Below, piece after piece: positions 45,376 through 54,473 of a DNA stretch of 64,000 nucleotides. Source of the stretch: Nitrospirota bacterium. GTDB taxonomy: Bacteria > Nitrospirota > Leptospirillia > Leptospirillales > Leptospirillaceae. The stretch spans positions 45,105 through 109,104 of the forward strand of contig DAHVAL010000001.1 in assembly GCA_027314645.1 (NCBI GenBank). Reading direction: 5' to 3'. The translations under genes were made by a program, and so were the position numbers. The number at the start of each line of letters is the position of its first letter. Positions within the stretch are counted from its first letter, which is position 1. The notes under the pieces were generated by a model. It did not search any database. It saw only the letters and a program-made list of their open reading frames with translations, and had not been told where the DNA came from.

Positions 45376-46587
45376 ATGAGACCACGGGACCCACTGACCC
45401 ATTCCCTTCCGGTGATTCCGGAGGGCCGAACCCGTGTTACCGTCAATCTTGATACATTCGTCCGTAACGTCCGGACGGTGCAACGCCGCCTCGGACCGGG
45501 AGAAGACCTTCTTCCCGTTATCAAGTCGAATGCATATGGTCACGGTCTCCTCCCCGTGATGCAAGCCCTCTCATCCGAGGGACTGACTCGCATCGCCGTC
45601 ATGGGATCCGAGGAAGCCCGTTCCCTGCGGGATGGCGGTTTTTCAGGAACAATCGTCCTCCTTGGCGGGTTCACGGCACAAGAACTCTCTCTCTGCATTC
45701 AGGAACGATTCACTCCTGTCCTTCACAACTGGGAACACATTCGCATTCTGGAAGACCGTTCTCTTCCAGGTCCTGATCTTGATCTCCATCTCAAGGTGGA
45801 TACCGGGATGGGGAGGCTCGGCTTTCTTCCGGAAGAAATTCAACCGTTGCTGGTTCGTCTGGCCGGGCTTCCCCGCGTGAAAATCCGGGGCCTGATGACC
45901 CATTTCCCCGAGTCCGAAGACCGAAATGACACGGAGACGTGCATGAAGATCCTTAAGGAGGTGCTTCTCGCTCACCGTGACCATCCCGCGTTTTCTGATC
46001 TAGAGGTTGTCCATATGGCCAATAGCGGGGCGGTCATGCAGGGACTTGTCTCATTCCCGGAACCGATCTCCGGGGGGCGGCCGATTGTTTTCTGGGCGCG
46101 GCCGGGACTCATGCTGTATGGATACCTCCCGGAAACGGGGGTATCGGGATGGGAGCCGATCCGACCGGTCCTTTCTGTCGAGGCGCGTCTCATTTCGGTG
46201 CGCACCCTCCCGGACGGACATTCGGTGTCCTACGGGAGGACGAGTATCCTGTCCCGTCGAAGCCGGATCGGGGTTCTTGGGATCGGGTATGCGGACGGGC
46301 TTCCCAGGAGCCTTTCAGGGAGGGGCTGGGGAATGATCGATGGGAGAAAAGTTCCATTTCTGGGCCGGGTCTGCATGGACATGGTCGTAGTCGATCTCAC
46401 GGATCTGCCCCGTGACGTCGGCATCGGGGAATGGGTCCGGATTCTCGATCCCGAGGATCCCCAGGCGATGACGGTCGACCAGATTGCCCGATGGACCGAC
46501 TCGATTCCCTATGAAGTCCTCTGCCTCCTCGGCCACCGTGCAGACAGGAGATATATTGGCGGAAACCTCCGGATTTCCCCCCCATGA
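45376..46587 (+). CDS. alr: Alanine racemase
   Basis: 403 aa fold-type III PLP enzyme (EC 5.1.1.1) making D-alanine for peptidoglycan. The PLP lysine lies in PVIKSNAYGHG, with LKVDTGMGRLGF, the second-domain motif GIGYADGLPRS and FLGRVCMDMVVVDLT. Its stop overlaps the mlaE ATG (ATGA). Confidence 0.95.
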   Translation: MRPRDPLTHSLPVIPEGRTRVTVNLDTFVRNVRTVQRRLGPGEDLLPVIKSNAYGHGLLPVMQALSSEGLTRIAVMGSEEARSLRDGGFSGTIVLLGGFTAQELSLCIQERFTPVLHNWEHIRILEDRSLPGPDLDLHLKVDTGMGRLGFLPEEIQPLLVRLAGLPRVKIRGLMTHFPESEDRNDTETCMKILKEVLLAHRDHPAFSDLEVVHMANSGAVMQGLVSFPEPISGGRPIVFWARPGLMLYGYLPETGVSGWEPIRPVLSVEARLISVRTLPDGHSVSYGRTSILSRRSRIGVLGIGYADGLPRSLSGRGWGMIDGRKVPFLGRVCMDMVVVDLTDLPRDVGIGEWVRILDPEDPQAMTVDQIARWTDSIPYEVLCLLGHRADRRYIGGNLRISPP

Positions 46588-47336
46588 TTGCTGAATGGGT
46601 CTCCAGGATTCTGGGGGGTGCAGGGGCGCTCTTTCTTTTGTGGCTCCGGAGTATCTTAGGAGTGTTCCGTCCGTCCTTCCTTTTCCGGAATTTTCTCGAG
46701 CAACTTCTGAAGATCGGGGCGGATTCGACTGTCATTGTCGGAGTGACGTCTTTTTTCACGGGAATGGTTCTGGCCCTTCAGGCATGGATCGGATTTCGGA
46801 AGTTCAACGCCGAAAGTCTCGTGGGGGCCGTCGTGACCCTTTCGATGACCCGGGAACTGGGGCCTGTGATCACGAGCCTCATGGTGACCGGCCGATCCGG
46901 TTCAGCCATGGCTGCCGAACTCGGAAGCATGCGGGTCAGCGAACAGATCGATGCTCTTGAAACTCTGGCCGTGAACCCGGTGGATTATCTTGTCTCTCCG
47001 CGATTCTATGCCTCTTTGATGGCCCTTCCCCTTCTCACCGCTCTTTCCGACCTCGTAGGAATCGGTGGGGGGTATTTTGTGTCGGTGAACCTCCTGGGAC
47101 TTTCCCCGCATCTTTATCTTCAGGAAATCCACCATTATGTTGAACTCCACGATTTTGTCTCGGGGATCGTGAAAGCCGTGGTGTTCGGCGGGATTCTTTC
47201 GCTTTGGGCCTGCAGGACCGGATTCGTTGCCTCCGGGGGGGCCGCCGGAGTGGGGCGTGCGGTGACCAGCGCCGTCGTCAGCGCGTCCATGAGCATCCTG
47301 GTGGTCGATTATTTCCTTACCGCCTGGATGTTCTGA
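46584..47336 (+). CDS. mlaE: MlaE-type ABC transporter permease
   Basis: 250 aa. The MlaE family core is seen in VTSFFTGMVLALQAWIGFRKF, VTLSMTRELGPVITSLMVTGR, SGSAMAAELGSMRVSEQIDAL and VNPVDYLVSPR. About five membrane segments. It forms the inner-membrane part of a phospholipid transporter with MlaF (ATPase) and the MCE protein encoded next. TGATG overlap with mlaF. Confidence 0.95.
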   Translation: MIAEWVSRILGGAGALFLLWLRSILGVFRPSFLFRNFLEQLLKIGADSTVIVGVTSFFTGMVLALQAWIGFRKFNAESLVGAVVTLSMTRELGPVITSLMVTGRSGSAMAAELGSMRVSEQIDALETLAVNPVDYLVSPRFYASLMALPLLTALSDLVGIGGGYFVSVNLLGLSPHLYLQEIHHYVELHDFVSGIVKAVVFGGILSLWACRTGFVASGGAAGVGRAVTSAVVSASMSILVVDYFLTAWMF

Positions 47337-48115
47337 TGGAGACGGTCCCTGCGATCCGGATCTCACGTTTGTGCAAAAGGTTTGGAACCCAGGAAGTTCT
47401 CCGGAATGTGTCCTTTGAGGTTCCGAGGGGGGAGATCTACTGTATCATCGGAGGATCGGGCCAGGGCAAGTCGGTCCTCTTAAAACACATCATGCGTCTT
47501 TTGCTCCCGGATTCGGGGGATGTCCAGATCGACGGGGAGTCCATCGTCGGGTTGTCCTTAAGAGAGCTTGATGAAGTCCGTAAGAAGATGGGAATGGTCT
47601 TCCAGGAGTCGGCTTTATTCGATTCCATGACATGCCTGGAAAACGTGGCGTTTGGACTGACCATGCATCGGCGGGATCTGTCCAGAACACAAATCGAGCA
47701 GATCGCCCTGGAAAAACTTCGCCTTGTCGGCCTGTCGCATGTGGAGAACAAGTTTCCTTCCCAGATCTCGGGGGGAATGAAGAAACGGGTCGGGATCGCC
47801 CGGGCCATCGCCCAGGAACCGGAGATCCTCCTTTACGACGAACCGACTACCGGGCTTGACCCTGTGCTGGCGAGTTCGATCGATGAGCTGATCCTCAAGA
47901 TGAAGAAGGAACTGGGAGTGACAAGCCTCGTGATCACTCACGACATGAGCAGCGCCTTCCGGATTTCCGACAGGATCCTTTTTCTGTACGGAGGGAAAAT
48001 TCATTTTGCGGGAACCTCCGAAGAGATCCGCACCTCGGTCGATCCGGTGCTGGGACAGTTCGTGCGCGGGGAAACGAGTGGCCCGATACCGGTCGTCGTG
48101 GAAGAGGGAATCTAG
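47336..48115 (+). CDS. mlaF: MlaF-type ABC transporter ATPase
   Basis: 259 aa from ATG 47336 within the TGATG junction. Walker A IGGSGQGKSVLLKH, signature ISGGMKKRVGIARA, Walker B ILLYDEPTTGLDP and switch His in VITHDM. Drives lipid movement by MlaE. The extra upstream open frame belongs to mlaE. Confidence 0.95.
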   Translation: METVPAIRISRLCKRFGTQEVLRNVSFEVPRGEIYCIIGGSGQGKSVLLKHIMRLLLPDSGDVQIDGESIVGLSLRELDEVRKKMGMVFQESALFDSMTCLENVAFGLTMHRRDLSRTQIEQIALEKLRLVGLSHVENKFPSQISGGMKKRVGIARAIAQEPEILLYDEPTTGLDPVLASSIDELILKMKKELGVTSLVITHDMSSAFRISDRILFLYGGKIHFAGTSEEIRTSVDPVLGQFVRGETSGPIPVVVEEGI

Positions 48116-48165
48116 GCTGATGAGAATATTCGATCTTCCATCCGTTATGAAGAAGGAGCCGTTAG

Positions 48166-49848
48166 GTGAAACTGTCCGCTGAGGCGCGGCTTGGTTTTTT
48201 TGTTCTCGTGGCTCTTGGGGTGATTGCCTTCCTTTCCATGCGGCTCGGGCATCCTAAGATGAAGCCGGAACATTCCTTCGTCTTCTACGCAGAATTCTCC
48301 TCTGTGGATGGGCTTGAGAAGGGAACTGACGTCGAGGTTTCCGGAGTCAAGGTGGGAGAGGTCGACTCCATCACCTTGGGAAAGACGGGCATGGCCCGGG
48401 TTCGGATGCTGATCAGCAAAAAAGTTGTCATTCCCCAGGACGCCCGTGCGGTGATCTTTTCAAACGGATTTCTGGGAAAAATGTATGTAGAGATCGAGGC
48501 AGGCCCCTCGGGGGTTCGACCGCACTTCGATCCGAACAGAGACCGGGAATCTCCGGGGCTCTTTCAAAAGATCTTTGGATCCTTGACCCCTCCGGCCGCC
48601 TGGGCGGGAGACATCTCCGCCCCTCCGGCCCAATCCTCGAGTTCCCCGGGTCCTTCTTCTCCCCCCGGCCCCTCGAGTTCTCCGGCCTCTTCTTCTTCCC
48701 CCGGCCTCTCGAGTTCCCCGGGTCCTTCTTCTCCCCCCGGCCCCCCGAGTTCCCCCGGTCCTTCTTCTCCACCCGCCGCCCCGGGCTCCCAGACCTCCTC
48801 CCCTTCCTTGCTCCCCCAGGGCGAACTGCCTTCCGGTGCGACCCTTTCCTCGCCGGGGACCACGGTCAGTGTCAACAGGCTCATTAAGAAACTCAACAGG
48901 ATTGCCGATGATATCCAGGCCATTTCACGGTCCCTCAAGGAGTCCATCGGGACGAAGGAAGGGAAGGAGGAGATACGGAGGACCTTGAGGCACCTGGACG
49001 AATTAACGAAAAATCTTCGGGATTTTACCATCAGCCTTAAAAAACAGTCCCCCCACATCCTGCAAAAAATCGACTCCATTGCCACCAAAATCGACAACGG
49101 AGTCGGAACCATCGGCGCTCTGGTCAACAAGAAGGACGTCTACCAGAATGCAGACGAATCCTTGGGCCATCTAAACAGCATCTTGAAAAAAATCGATGAA
49201 GGCCAGGGGACGATCGGAAAGCTGGTCAATAATCCGGATGTGTACGACAATCTCTCCGAAACCCTGAAGAAGCTGTCCGGGGTCACCAACAAGACCGACC
49301 GGATGCAGCTCAACGTATGGTTGAGAGGGTTCTACATGACGCGGGCCGGGACTTCGGAAGGCTTTTTTACCCTCGATCTTTATCCCCGGTCGGACAGGTT
49401 CTACCGGATCCAGGTCGTGAGCACCACCAATCCCTACTACACGCAGTCCACCCCTTATACGCAGATCAATGGCCAATATGTGGCGGGGCCCACCCAAGTG
49501 ACGGGAACAACCCAAGGGATCAAGTTCAGCGTGGAGTACGGGGAAAAATTCGGAAACTTCGACGTCCGGGTCGGGCTCATTCAGAACAGCTTTGGCGCGG
49601 GCGTCGACTATCAGATTTTTAAAAACCTGTTTTTGACCTTCACGATGTACAATATCGGCACCTATGATCCCTTGGCTCCCAATCCGTATGCCCGTGTGTT
49701 TCTGACCTACACCCTTTTTAATCATATCTGGCTCAATGCCGGCTACTACAACCCCTTCAATGCGAGTCTCGCCTCACCGATGGTCGGGGGAGGGGTGATC
49801 CTCAGCGACGAGACACTCAAATACTTGATTGCGGGCCATCTTCCATAG
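48166..49848 (+). CDS. mlaD: MlaD/MCE protein with repeat linker and beta-barrel-like C-terminus
   Basis: 560 aa from GTG 48166 (AAGGAG 9 nt upstream). One N-terminal helix (LGFFVLVALGVIAFLSM), then the MCE domain with FSSVDGLEKGTDVEVSGVKV and GEVDSITLG (about 35-115). A Ser/Pro linker of 12-residue repeats follows (about 150-210). Next come amphipathic helices (about 235-380) with RRTLRHLDELTKNLRDF and a twice-seen GxGTIGxLVNxxDVYxN motif. The last ~170 residues are strand-rich and aromatic (FSVEYGEKFGNFDVRVGL, FTMYNIGTYDPL, FLTYTLFNHIWLNAGYYN), like an outer-membrane barrel. E. coli MlaD has 183 aa. It may span from inner to outer membrane. Confidence 0.85.
   Translation: MKLSAEARLGFFVLVALGVIAFLSMRLGHPKMKPEHSFVFYAEFSSVDGLEKGTDVEVSGVKVGEVDSITLGKTGMARVRMLISKKVVIPQDARAVIFSNGFLGKMYVEIEAGPSGVRPHFDPNRDRESPGLFQKIFGSLTPPAAWAGDISAPPAQSSSSPGPSSPPGPSSSPASSSSPGLSSSPGPSSPPGPPSSPGPSSPPAAPGSQTSSPSLLPQGELPSGATLSSPGTTVSVNRLIKKLNRIADDIQAISRSLKESIGTKEGKEEIRRTLRHLDELTKNLRDFTISLKKQSPHILQKIDSIATKIDNGVGTIGALVNKKDVYQNADESLGHLNSILKKIDEGQGTIGKLVNNPDVYDNLSETLKKLSGVTNKTDRMQLNVWLRGFYMTRAGTSEGFFTLDLYPRSDRFYRIQVVSTTNPYYTQSTPYTQINGQYVAGPTQVTGTTQGIKFSVEYGEKFGNFDVRVGLIQNSFGAGVDYQIFKNLFLTFTMYNIGTYDPLAPNPYARVFLTYTLFNHIWLNAGYYNPFNASLASPMVGGGVILSDETLKYLIAGHLP
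48637..48780 (+). repeat. Four tandem 36-bp units in the MCE linker
   Basis: Units at 48637-48672, 48673-48708, 48709-48744 and 48745-48780. Units 1 and 3 are identical (encoding SSSPGPSSPPGP); units 2 and 4 have diverged. Being in frame, a change in copy number would alter linker length by 12 residues per unit without breaking the gene. Confidence 0.9.
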
Positions 49849-49866
49849 GAGCCCATTTCTCGGGAA

Positions 49867-49895
49867 TTGACGAAAGGTAGAAGGATCAGTATTCT
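49867..49895 (+). promoter_or_regulatory. Candidate promoter of the cytochrome c maturation operon
   Basis: TTGACG at 49867-49872, exactly 17 nt, TATTCT at 49890-49895, about 110 nt before the resB ATG. A GC-rich hairpin-prone stretch (GGCCC...GGGCC near 49957-49973) lies in the leader. Confidence 0.6.
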
Positions 49896-50008
49896 GAAAG
49901 CACAGGAAAAGACGTTCGCTAAAAAAACGAGGAGGGGGGATTCCCCGTTTCGGGCCCTTTTAGGGGGCCGGGAGTCTTCTTGTCTTCGCGCATATCCAAG
50001 GATCGTTA

Positions 50009-51562
50009 ATGACAGAACGTTATAGCCCTGAGGAGCAGCAGGCCCTCGAAATCGAAGGCACCTCCGGGGTTGATGGAGGCAGACCTTCCCCTACACCTTC
50101 AGGGACTCCGTCATCCCCTGTGATGCGCGACCATATTTTGATCCGGATTCTTTCTTCCCTCTTTCTGGCCATTTTTCTATTTTTGACCCTGGCCTTTCTG
50201 ACGATCTTCGGCACCTTTATTGAACAAGGCCGAAGTCCTTCCTTCTATCTCACCTCCTATGGACCAAAATGGGGTCCATGGATTCTCGCCTTCAAGATCG
50301 ACAACATTTATCACAGTTGGTATTACACCACCCTCTTGTCGCTTCTCTGTGTCAACGCTCTTTCTTGCGTCTACCGTCGATTTCCCGTTACGATTCGCTC
50401 CCTTTTCAAGGAACGGGTCAACGTCAGCAAGGATTTTCTCAAAAAGCAAAAAGAGTACCGGGAAATAGCGATCCACAAGGTGTCCGTGCCTCTCCAGGCG
50501 GTCCCTGAGTTGGTGACGAACACATTGAAATCACGACGGTATAAGGTTAAGAGCGTGAACGAGGGCAAGGAAACGGCCATATTCGCGCATAAGGGCGTCC
50601 TGGGAAGGATCGGGTCGCACGTGGCCCATCTTTCTGTGATCGTCATTCTTGCGGGCGGGCTCCTTGGAAGCCTGACAGGATTCAGGCTGTTCGGCACCTT
50701 TTACGTCAATTCCACGACCTACATCCCCCAAGGGGGGTGGGATCTTCGCGTCAACCGGTTCTCGATCGTCCACTATAAGAACGGCATGGTCAAATCCTAC
50801 AAGAGCGATGTGGACATCTTAAAAGATGGAAAGGTCCTCACCCACAAGATCATCCGGGTGAATCACCCGCTGGAATTTCAAGGGCTCCGCTTCTACCAGG
50901 CGAGTTTCGGCGAAGCTCCCGACCGACTGGAAAAGGCCCACATCATGGTGGTGGACAAGATTAAGAAGAAGTTCATCGGAAAATTTTTCCTCAGTTGGGA
51001 CAAGGCGACCCAGATCCCCAACACGCCTTACACGTTGAAGCTTGTCCGGTATGTGTCGGATTTTGCCTTCGATCCCAAGACGGGAGCGGTCTTTACACAG
51101 TCTGAAAAGCCTAAGAATCCGGCAATTCAGCTGGAGGTGTACCAGGATGGGAAGCTTTTGGGAAGTCCATGGCTTTTTTACAACTTCCCCCAGGTGCAGG
51201 TCTTGAAAAGTGTGCCGGAATTCTTTATTTTCGGAGGGTATAAGGCACCATTCTATACGGGTCTCGAATTGGCGAAGGATCCAGGGGTGCCTGTTGTCTG
51301 GACCGGATCTTTCTTGTTGGTGGGGGGCCTTTTTCTCTCCTCCTTCATTTATCACAGGAAAATCTGGCTCCGGGTCCGTCCCCAGGGGGAAAGTCTTTCG
51401 TTGTTTGTTGGAGGTTTCGGCCATAAGGACAAGATCGGATTTGAGCGAGAATTCGAGGCGATCGTGGCCGATTTGAAGACGGCGTTATCGCCTCCTGACG
51501 TCCCCGAGACGGAGACAGTGTCCGGAGCGGTGGCTCAGCGGCCCTCACTGTCGAGCAGCTAG
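50009..51562 (+). CDS. resB: Cytochrome c biogenesis protein ResB/Ccs1
   Basis: 517 aa. Membrane segments near 45-68 (FLAIFLFLTLAFLTIFGTFI), 85-105 and 195-220 (HVAHLSVIVILAGGLLGSLTG), a large periplasmic domain with HPLEFQGLRFYQASFGEAP, and a last helix (FLLVGGLFLSSFIYH). This topology and the FYQASFG motif are typical of ResB, which with CcsA attaches heme to apocytochromes (system II). First gene of a seven-gene operon. Confidence 0.93.
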   Translation: MTERYSPEEQQALEIEGTSGVDGGRPSPTPSGTPSSPVMRDHILIRILSSLFLAIFLFLTLAFLTIFGTFIEQGRSPSFYLTSYGPKWGPWILAFKIDNIYHSWYYTTLLSLLCVNALSCVYRRFPVTIRSLFKERVNVSKDFLKKQKEYREIAIHKVSVPLQAVPELVTNTLKSRRYKVKSVNEGKETAIFAHKGVLGRIGSHVAHLSVIVILAGGLLGSLTGFRLFGTFYVNSTTYIPQGGWDLRVNRFSIVHYKNGMVKSYKSDVDILKDGKVLTHKIIRVNHPLEFQGLRFYQASFGEAPDRLEKAHIMVVDKIKKKFIGKFFLSWDKATQIPNTPYTLKLVRYVSDFAFDPKTGAVFTQSEKPKNPAIQLEVYQDGKLLGSPWLFYNFPQVQVLKSVPEFFIFGGYKAPFYTGLELAKDPGVPVVWTGSFLLVGGLFLSSFIYHRKIWLRVRPQGESLSLFVGGFGHKDKIGFEREFEAIVADLKTALSPPDVPETETVSGAVAQRPSLSSS

Positions 51563-51659
51563 CGGACGGAGAGGTCGCCGTGTCGATCCAGAACAAAATC
51601 CCTCCGGATTTGTCGCTCCGGAAGTGGCATATATCGAACACTGAGCAAGGAGACTGGTG

Positions 51660-52511
51660 ATGTCCCTTATCAATTCTGTCGGCTCTTCCTTTATTCTTTA
51701 TAATACTGTCATCGTTCTCTATTTAGCTGGAACCGTTGCGTATTTCCTGTTTCTCATCTCCCACCGCAAGGAAGTCGGGAAGATCGCTTCGACGGTGACC
51801 TTTTCCGGGTGGATCGTCAATACGGCAGCCCTTGTCGGCCGGGGAGTCGCCGATCATCACGCGCCTTGGTCCAACCTCTACGAAACCCTTTTCCTATTTT
51901 CCTGGGCCTCGGTCCTGGGATACATGGTCATGGAGTTCAAGTACAAGGTTCGGGTGGCGGGAGCCTTTGTTCTGACGCTTGTCATGTTCGCCGTCGGGGC
52001 CGCGCGCATGCTTCCCTATCGTTACCAGATGGTTGAGCCGCTCAATCCGGCCCTCAATTCGTATTGGCTTAAGATTCATGTGTTCACGATGTTTCTTTCA
52101 TATGCGGCCTTTGGAATTTCCGCCGCCCTGGCCGGAATCTATCTGGCCAAACGCCGTGCGGAAAAAAAGGGGTCCGTGGGTTGGATTCTCCAGGAGTTTC
52201 CATCGGCGGAAGATCTCGACGATCTGACCTACAAATCTGTTCTAGTGGGATTTCCCCTGCTGACAATGGGGACCATTTTTGGCGCCATGTGGGCCTATGA
52301 GGCCTGGGGTGGATATTGGTCATGGGACCCAAAGGAAACATGGTCTTTGATCACCTGGTTCATCTATGCCGCCTATCTGCATGCGCGTATGACCCGAGGC
52401 CTTCGCGGCGCCCCGAGCGCCTATTTTTCGATCCTGGGATTCGTGGCGGTGATTTTTCTTTATTGGGGTGTGAGCTTTATCATCCCTGGCCTCCATGCCT
52501 ACGCGGCATGA
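51660..52511 (+). CDS. ccsA: Cytochrome c biogenesis protein CcsA/ResC (heme handling)
   Basis: 283 aa from ATG 51660 (AAGGAG 7 nt upstream; a GTG directly before it is possible). About eight membrane helices and the WWD-type heme motif AWGGYWSWDPKETWSLITW, with histidines in HAPWSNLYE and KIHVFTMFLSYA as likely heme ligands. It delivers heme outward to ResB. Confidence 0.95.
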   Translation: MSLINSVGSSFILYNTVIVLYLAGTVAYFLFLISHRKEVGKIASTVTFSGWIVNTAALVGRGVADHHAPWSNLYETLFLFSWASVLGYMVMEFKYKVRVAGAFVLTLVMFAVGAARMLPYRYQMVEPLNPALNSYWLKIHVFTMFLSYAAFGISAALAGIYLAKRRAEKKGSVGWILQEFPSAEDLDDLTYKSVLVGFPLLTMGTIFGAMWAYEAWGGYWSWDPKETWSLITWFIYAAYLHARMTRGLRGAPSAYFSILGFVAVIFLYWGVSFIIPGLHAYAA

Positions 52512-52529
52512 GGGGATGGAAGGTGTACC

Positions 52530-53129
52530 ATGAAAAGCAAAATGGGTGAAAAGTGGCCCTACTTGGTGGCGGCGGGAGTTGTCGTCCTCATCATCGGCTA
52601 TGTCATAAAGACGGCCAATATCACGCCGGTTACTGTGGGCATGGTGGCCCCCGATTTTACTCTGTCGACCGTGGATGGCAAGTCGGTGAAACTTTCCGAG
52701 TTGCGGGGCAAAGTCGTGATGCTCAATTTTTGGGCCACCTGGTGCAAACCCTGCCGCCAGGAGATGCCCTCCATGGAAATGATGTACCATGGGTTTAAGA
52801 ATATGGCCGGTAGTAACTTCGACTTGGTCGCCGTCAACGAAAACAATGTGTTTTATCAGGGGAAAATCAAACCGTTCCTCCAGAAGTTCGGAATCGATTT
52901 TCCCGTTCCGGTGGATCCCATGGGAACGCTTGACCACCTCTACAAGATCACTGGGGTTCCCGAAACGTTCATCATCGACCAGAAGGGTGTCGTTGCGGAG
53001 CATGTGATCGGGCCGAGGGACTGGCGGATGAAGGACAGTCTTCTAACCATCAGGAATCTTCTCGATCATGGTCCACAAGCTCCTTCGGCCTATCTTGCGG
53101 TCAAAAGGGATGGCGGTTCGGGATACTGA
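52530..53129 (+). CDS. Membrane-anchored TlpA/ResA-like thioredoxin-fold protein
   Basis: 199 aa. One N-terminal helix (YLVAAGVVVLIIGYVI), then the AhpC/TSA-type thioredoxin fold: GMVAPDFTLSTVDGK, NFWATWCKPCRQEMPSME with active-site CKPC, and the cis-Pro region TGVPETFIID. It reduces cysteines of apocytochrome c before heme attachment, using electrons from CcdA encoded downstream. Confidence 0.93.
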   Translation: MKSKMGEKWPYLVAAGVVVLIIGYVIKTANITPVTVGMVAPDFTLSTVDGKSVKLSELRGKVVMLNFWATWCKPCRQEMPSMEMMYHGFKNMAGSNFDLVAVNENNVFYQGKIKPFLQKFGIDFPVPVDPMGTLDHLYKITGVPETFIIDQKGVVAEHVIGPRDWRMKDSLLTIRNLLDHGPQAPSAYLAVKRDGGSGY

Positions 53130-53175
53130 TGGAACGCTCCCCCGGCGGACCGGCCTGGAGTTAGGAGTCGATCGG

Positions 53176-53718
53176 GTGCGAAGGATGCGGCTATTTCTCC
53201 TCCTGAGCCTGATTGGATCCTTGGCCTATTGGGCTGACGCTTCAATCGCCAGCCCCGGGTCTGGACTCAGGGCTGATTCGTCCCCTCCCGTCATTCCGTC
53301 GATGGTTCTTCTGGACCCCTCCGGACATGGGGTCCGAACCACCGAGATGGCCGGCCATCCTCTCCTGATCTTGAATTTTCTTTCTCCTGGGTGTGAACCG
53401 TGTCTTAAGGAGATCCCGACATTGCTCCGGCTCGCCGCCGAATCGGAGGGGCGGATCTCAGTCCAAGGAGTCGTGGAGGGGCCGGTCGGTTTAAAGGCCC
53501 TGAGCCGGTTTGCCCGTGGGTTCAAAGACCGCCTGCCCCTTGTCGGGGATCCGTCCTTCGTGTTTTCACACGCGCTTGGTGTCCACAGCCTGCCGACGAG
53601 CTTTCTTGTGGATTCCGAAGGCCATATCGTGAGCCGGGTCACCGGGGCGGTCAATTGGACCGACCCTCGAGTCCGCCGGTACCTCAATGGATTCACCTCT
53701 ACGAAGGCAGGCTTTTGA
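53176..53718 (+). CDS. Second thioredoxin-fold protein of the cytochrome c operon
   Basis: 180 aa from GTG 53176 (AGGAG 8 nt upstream); ATG 53185 is an alternative. Signal or anchor segment RLFLLLSLIGSLAYWADASIA, active site NFLSPGCEPCLKEIPT (CEPC) and cis-Pro region HSLPTSFLVD. It is periplasmic, with a different CxxC dipeptide (EP) from the neighbour (KP), so the two likely have distinct targets or potentials. TGATG overlap with ccdA. Confidence 0.85.
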   Translation: MRRMRLFLLLSLIGSLAYWADASIASPGSGLRADSSPPVIPSMVLLDPSGHGVRTTEMAGHPLLILNFLSPGCEPCLKEIPTLLRLAAESEGRISVQGVVEGPVGLKALSRFARGFKDRLPLVGDPSFVFSHALGVHSLPTSFLVDSEGHIVSRVTGAVNWTDPRVRRYLNGFTSTKAGF

Positions 53719-54467
53719 TGGAACACCAGCCAATTTCCTGGACGTTGGCCTTTCTTGCCGGCCTGGTTTCCTTCGTATCCCCCTGCGTCCTCCCCATCGT
53801 TCCCTCCTATGTCTCTTATATCACGGGACTTTCCTTTGAAGAGCTGACGGGGAAAGCCCACAATCTGTCGCGCCAGGTGATCCTGCGGGAATCCTTGAGC
53901 CACGCCCTGGTCTTTAGTATGGGATTTTCCGCTCTTTTTATCGGCTTCGGAGCCTCGGCCTCTTTTCTAGGAGAACTGCTCCTCACCTATCAGGACGTCA
54001 TCCGAAAACTCGGCGCCTTCTTGATCATTCTCTTCGGACTGTTCATTGCAGGGTGGCTGAAGATCCCGTTTCTGAACAAGGAACTGCATCTCTCCGTTCG
54101 GGGGAAAAAGGCGACCCTGTCGGGATCATTTCTTGTCGGAGTCGGCTTTGCGGCCGGGTGGACGCCGTGTGTCGGTCCCATTCTCGGGGCCATCCTTTTT
54201 TACGCAGGGACCCAAGGCACGGTGATGAAGGGGGTTTGGCTCCTGAGTTTCTACTCGCTCGGACTTGCCCTCCCCTTCGTTCTCGCCTCGGTCCTTTTCA
54301 ACCTCTTTTTGGGAAGCATGCGCTCACTCCGTCAATGGATGCCCTGGATCACCCGCCTGTCGGGGGGATTTCTCGTTGTGATGGGAGCCCTCATCTTCAC
54401 GAACGCCTTCACAATCATTTCTGCTTTCCTAACCCAGCATCATATCGGCTGGACCCCCAACCTTTAG
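53718..54467 (+). CDS. ccdA: Cytochrome c biogenesis transmembrane thiol transporter CcdA
   Basis: 249 aa, six helices. First helix has VSFVSPCVLPIVPSYVSYI with the conserved cysteine; the other is in GFAAGWTPCVGPILGAIL. It carries electrons from cytoplasmic thioredoxin to the two periplasmic thioredoxin-fold proteins encoded upstream. ATG 53718 lies in TGATG; the longer frame is inside the previous gene. Confidence 0.95.
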   Translation: MEHQPISWTLAFLAGLVSFVSPCVLPIVPSYVSYITGLSFEELTGKAHNLSRQVILRESLSHALVFSMGFSALFIGFGASASFLGELLLTYQDVIRKLGAFLIILFGLFIAGWLKIPFLNKELHLSVRGKKATLSGSFLVGVGFAAGWTPCVGPILGAILFYAGTQGTVMKGVWLLSFYSLGLALPFVLASVLFNLFLGSMRSLRQWMPWITRLSGGFLVVMGALIFTNAFTIISAFLTQHHIGWTPNL

Positions 54468-54473
54468 GGGGGT

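Noticed and set aside
48637..48780. CRISPR array
   Set aside because: The 36-bp units are directly adjacent without spacers and are translated in frame as Ser/Pro repeats.
48564..49130. Gly/Glu-rich minus-strand frame
   Set aside because: Arises from reading the Ser/Pro repeat of the MCE gene backwards.
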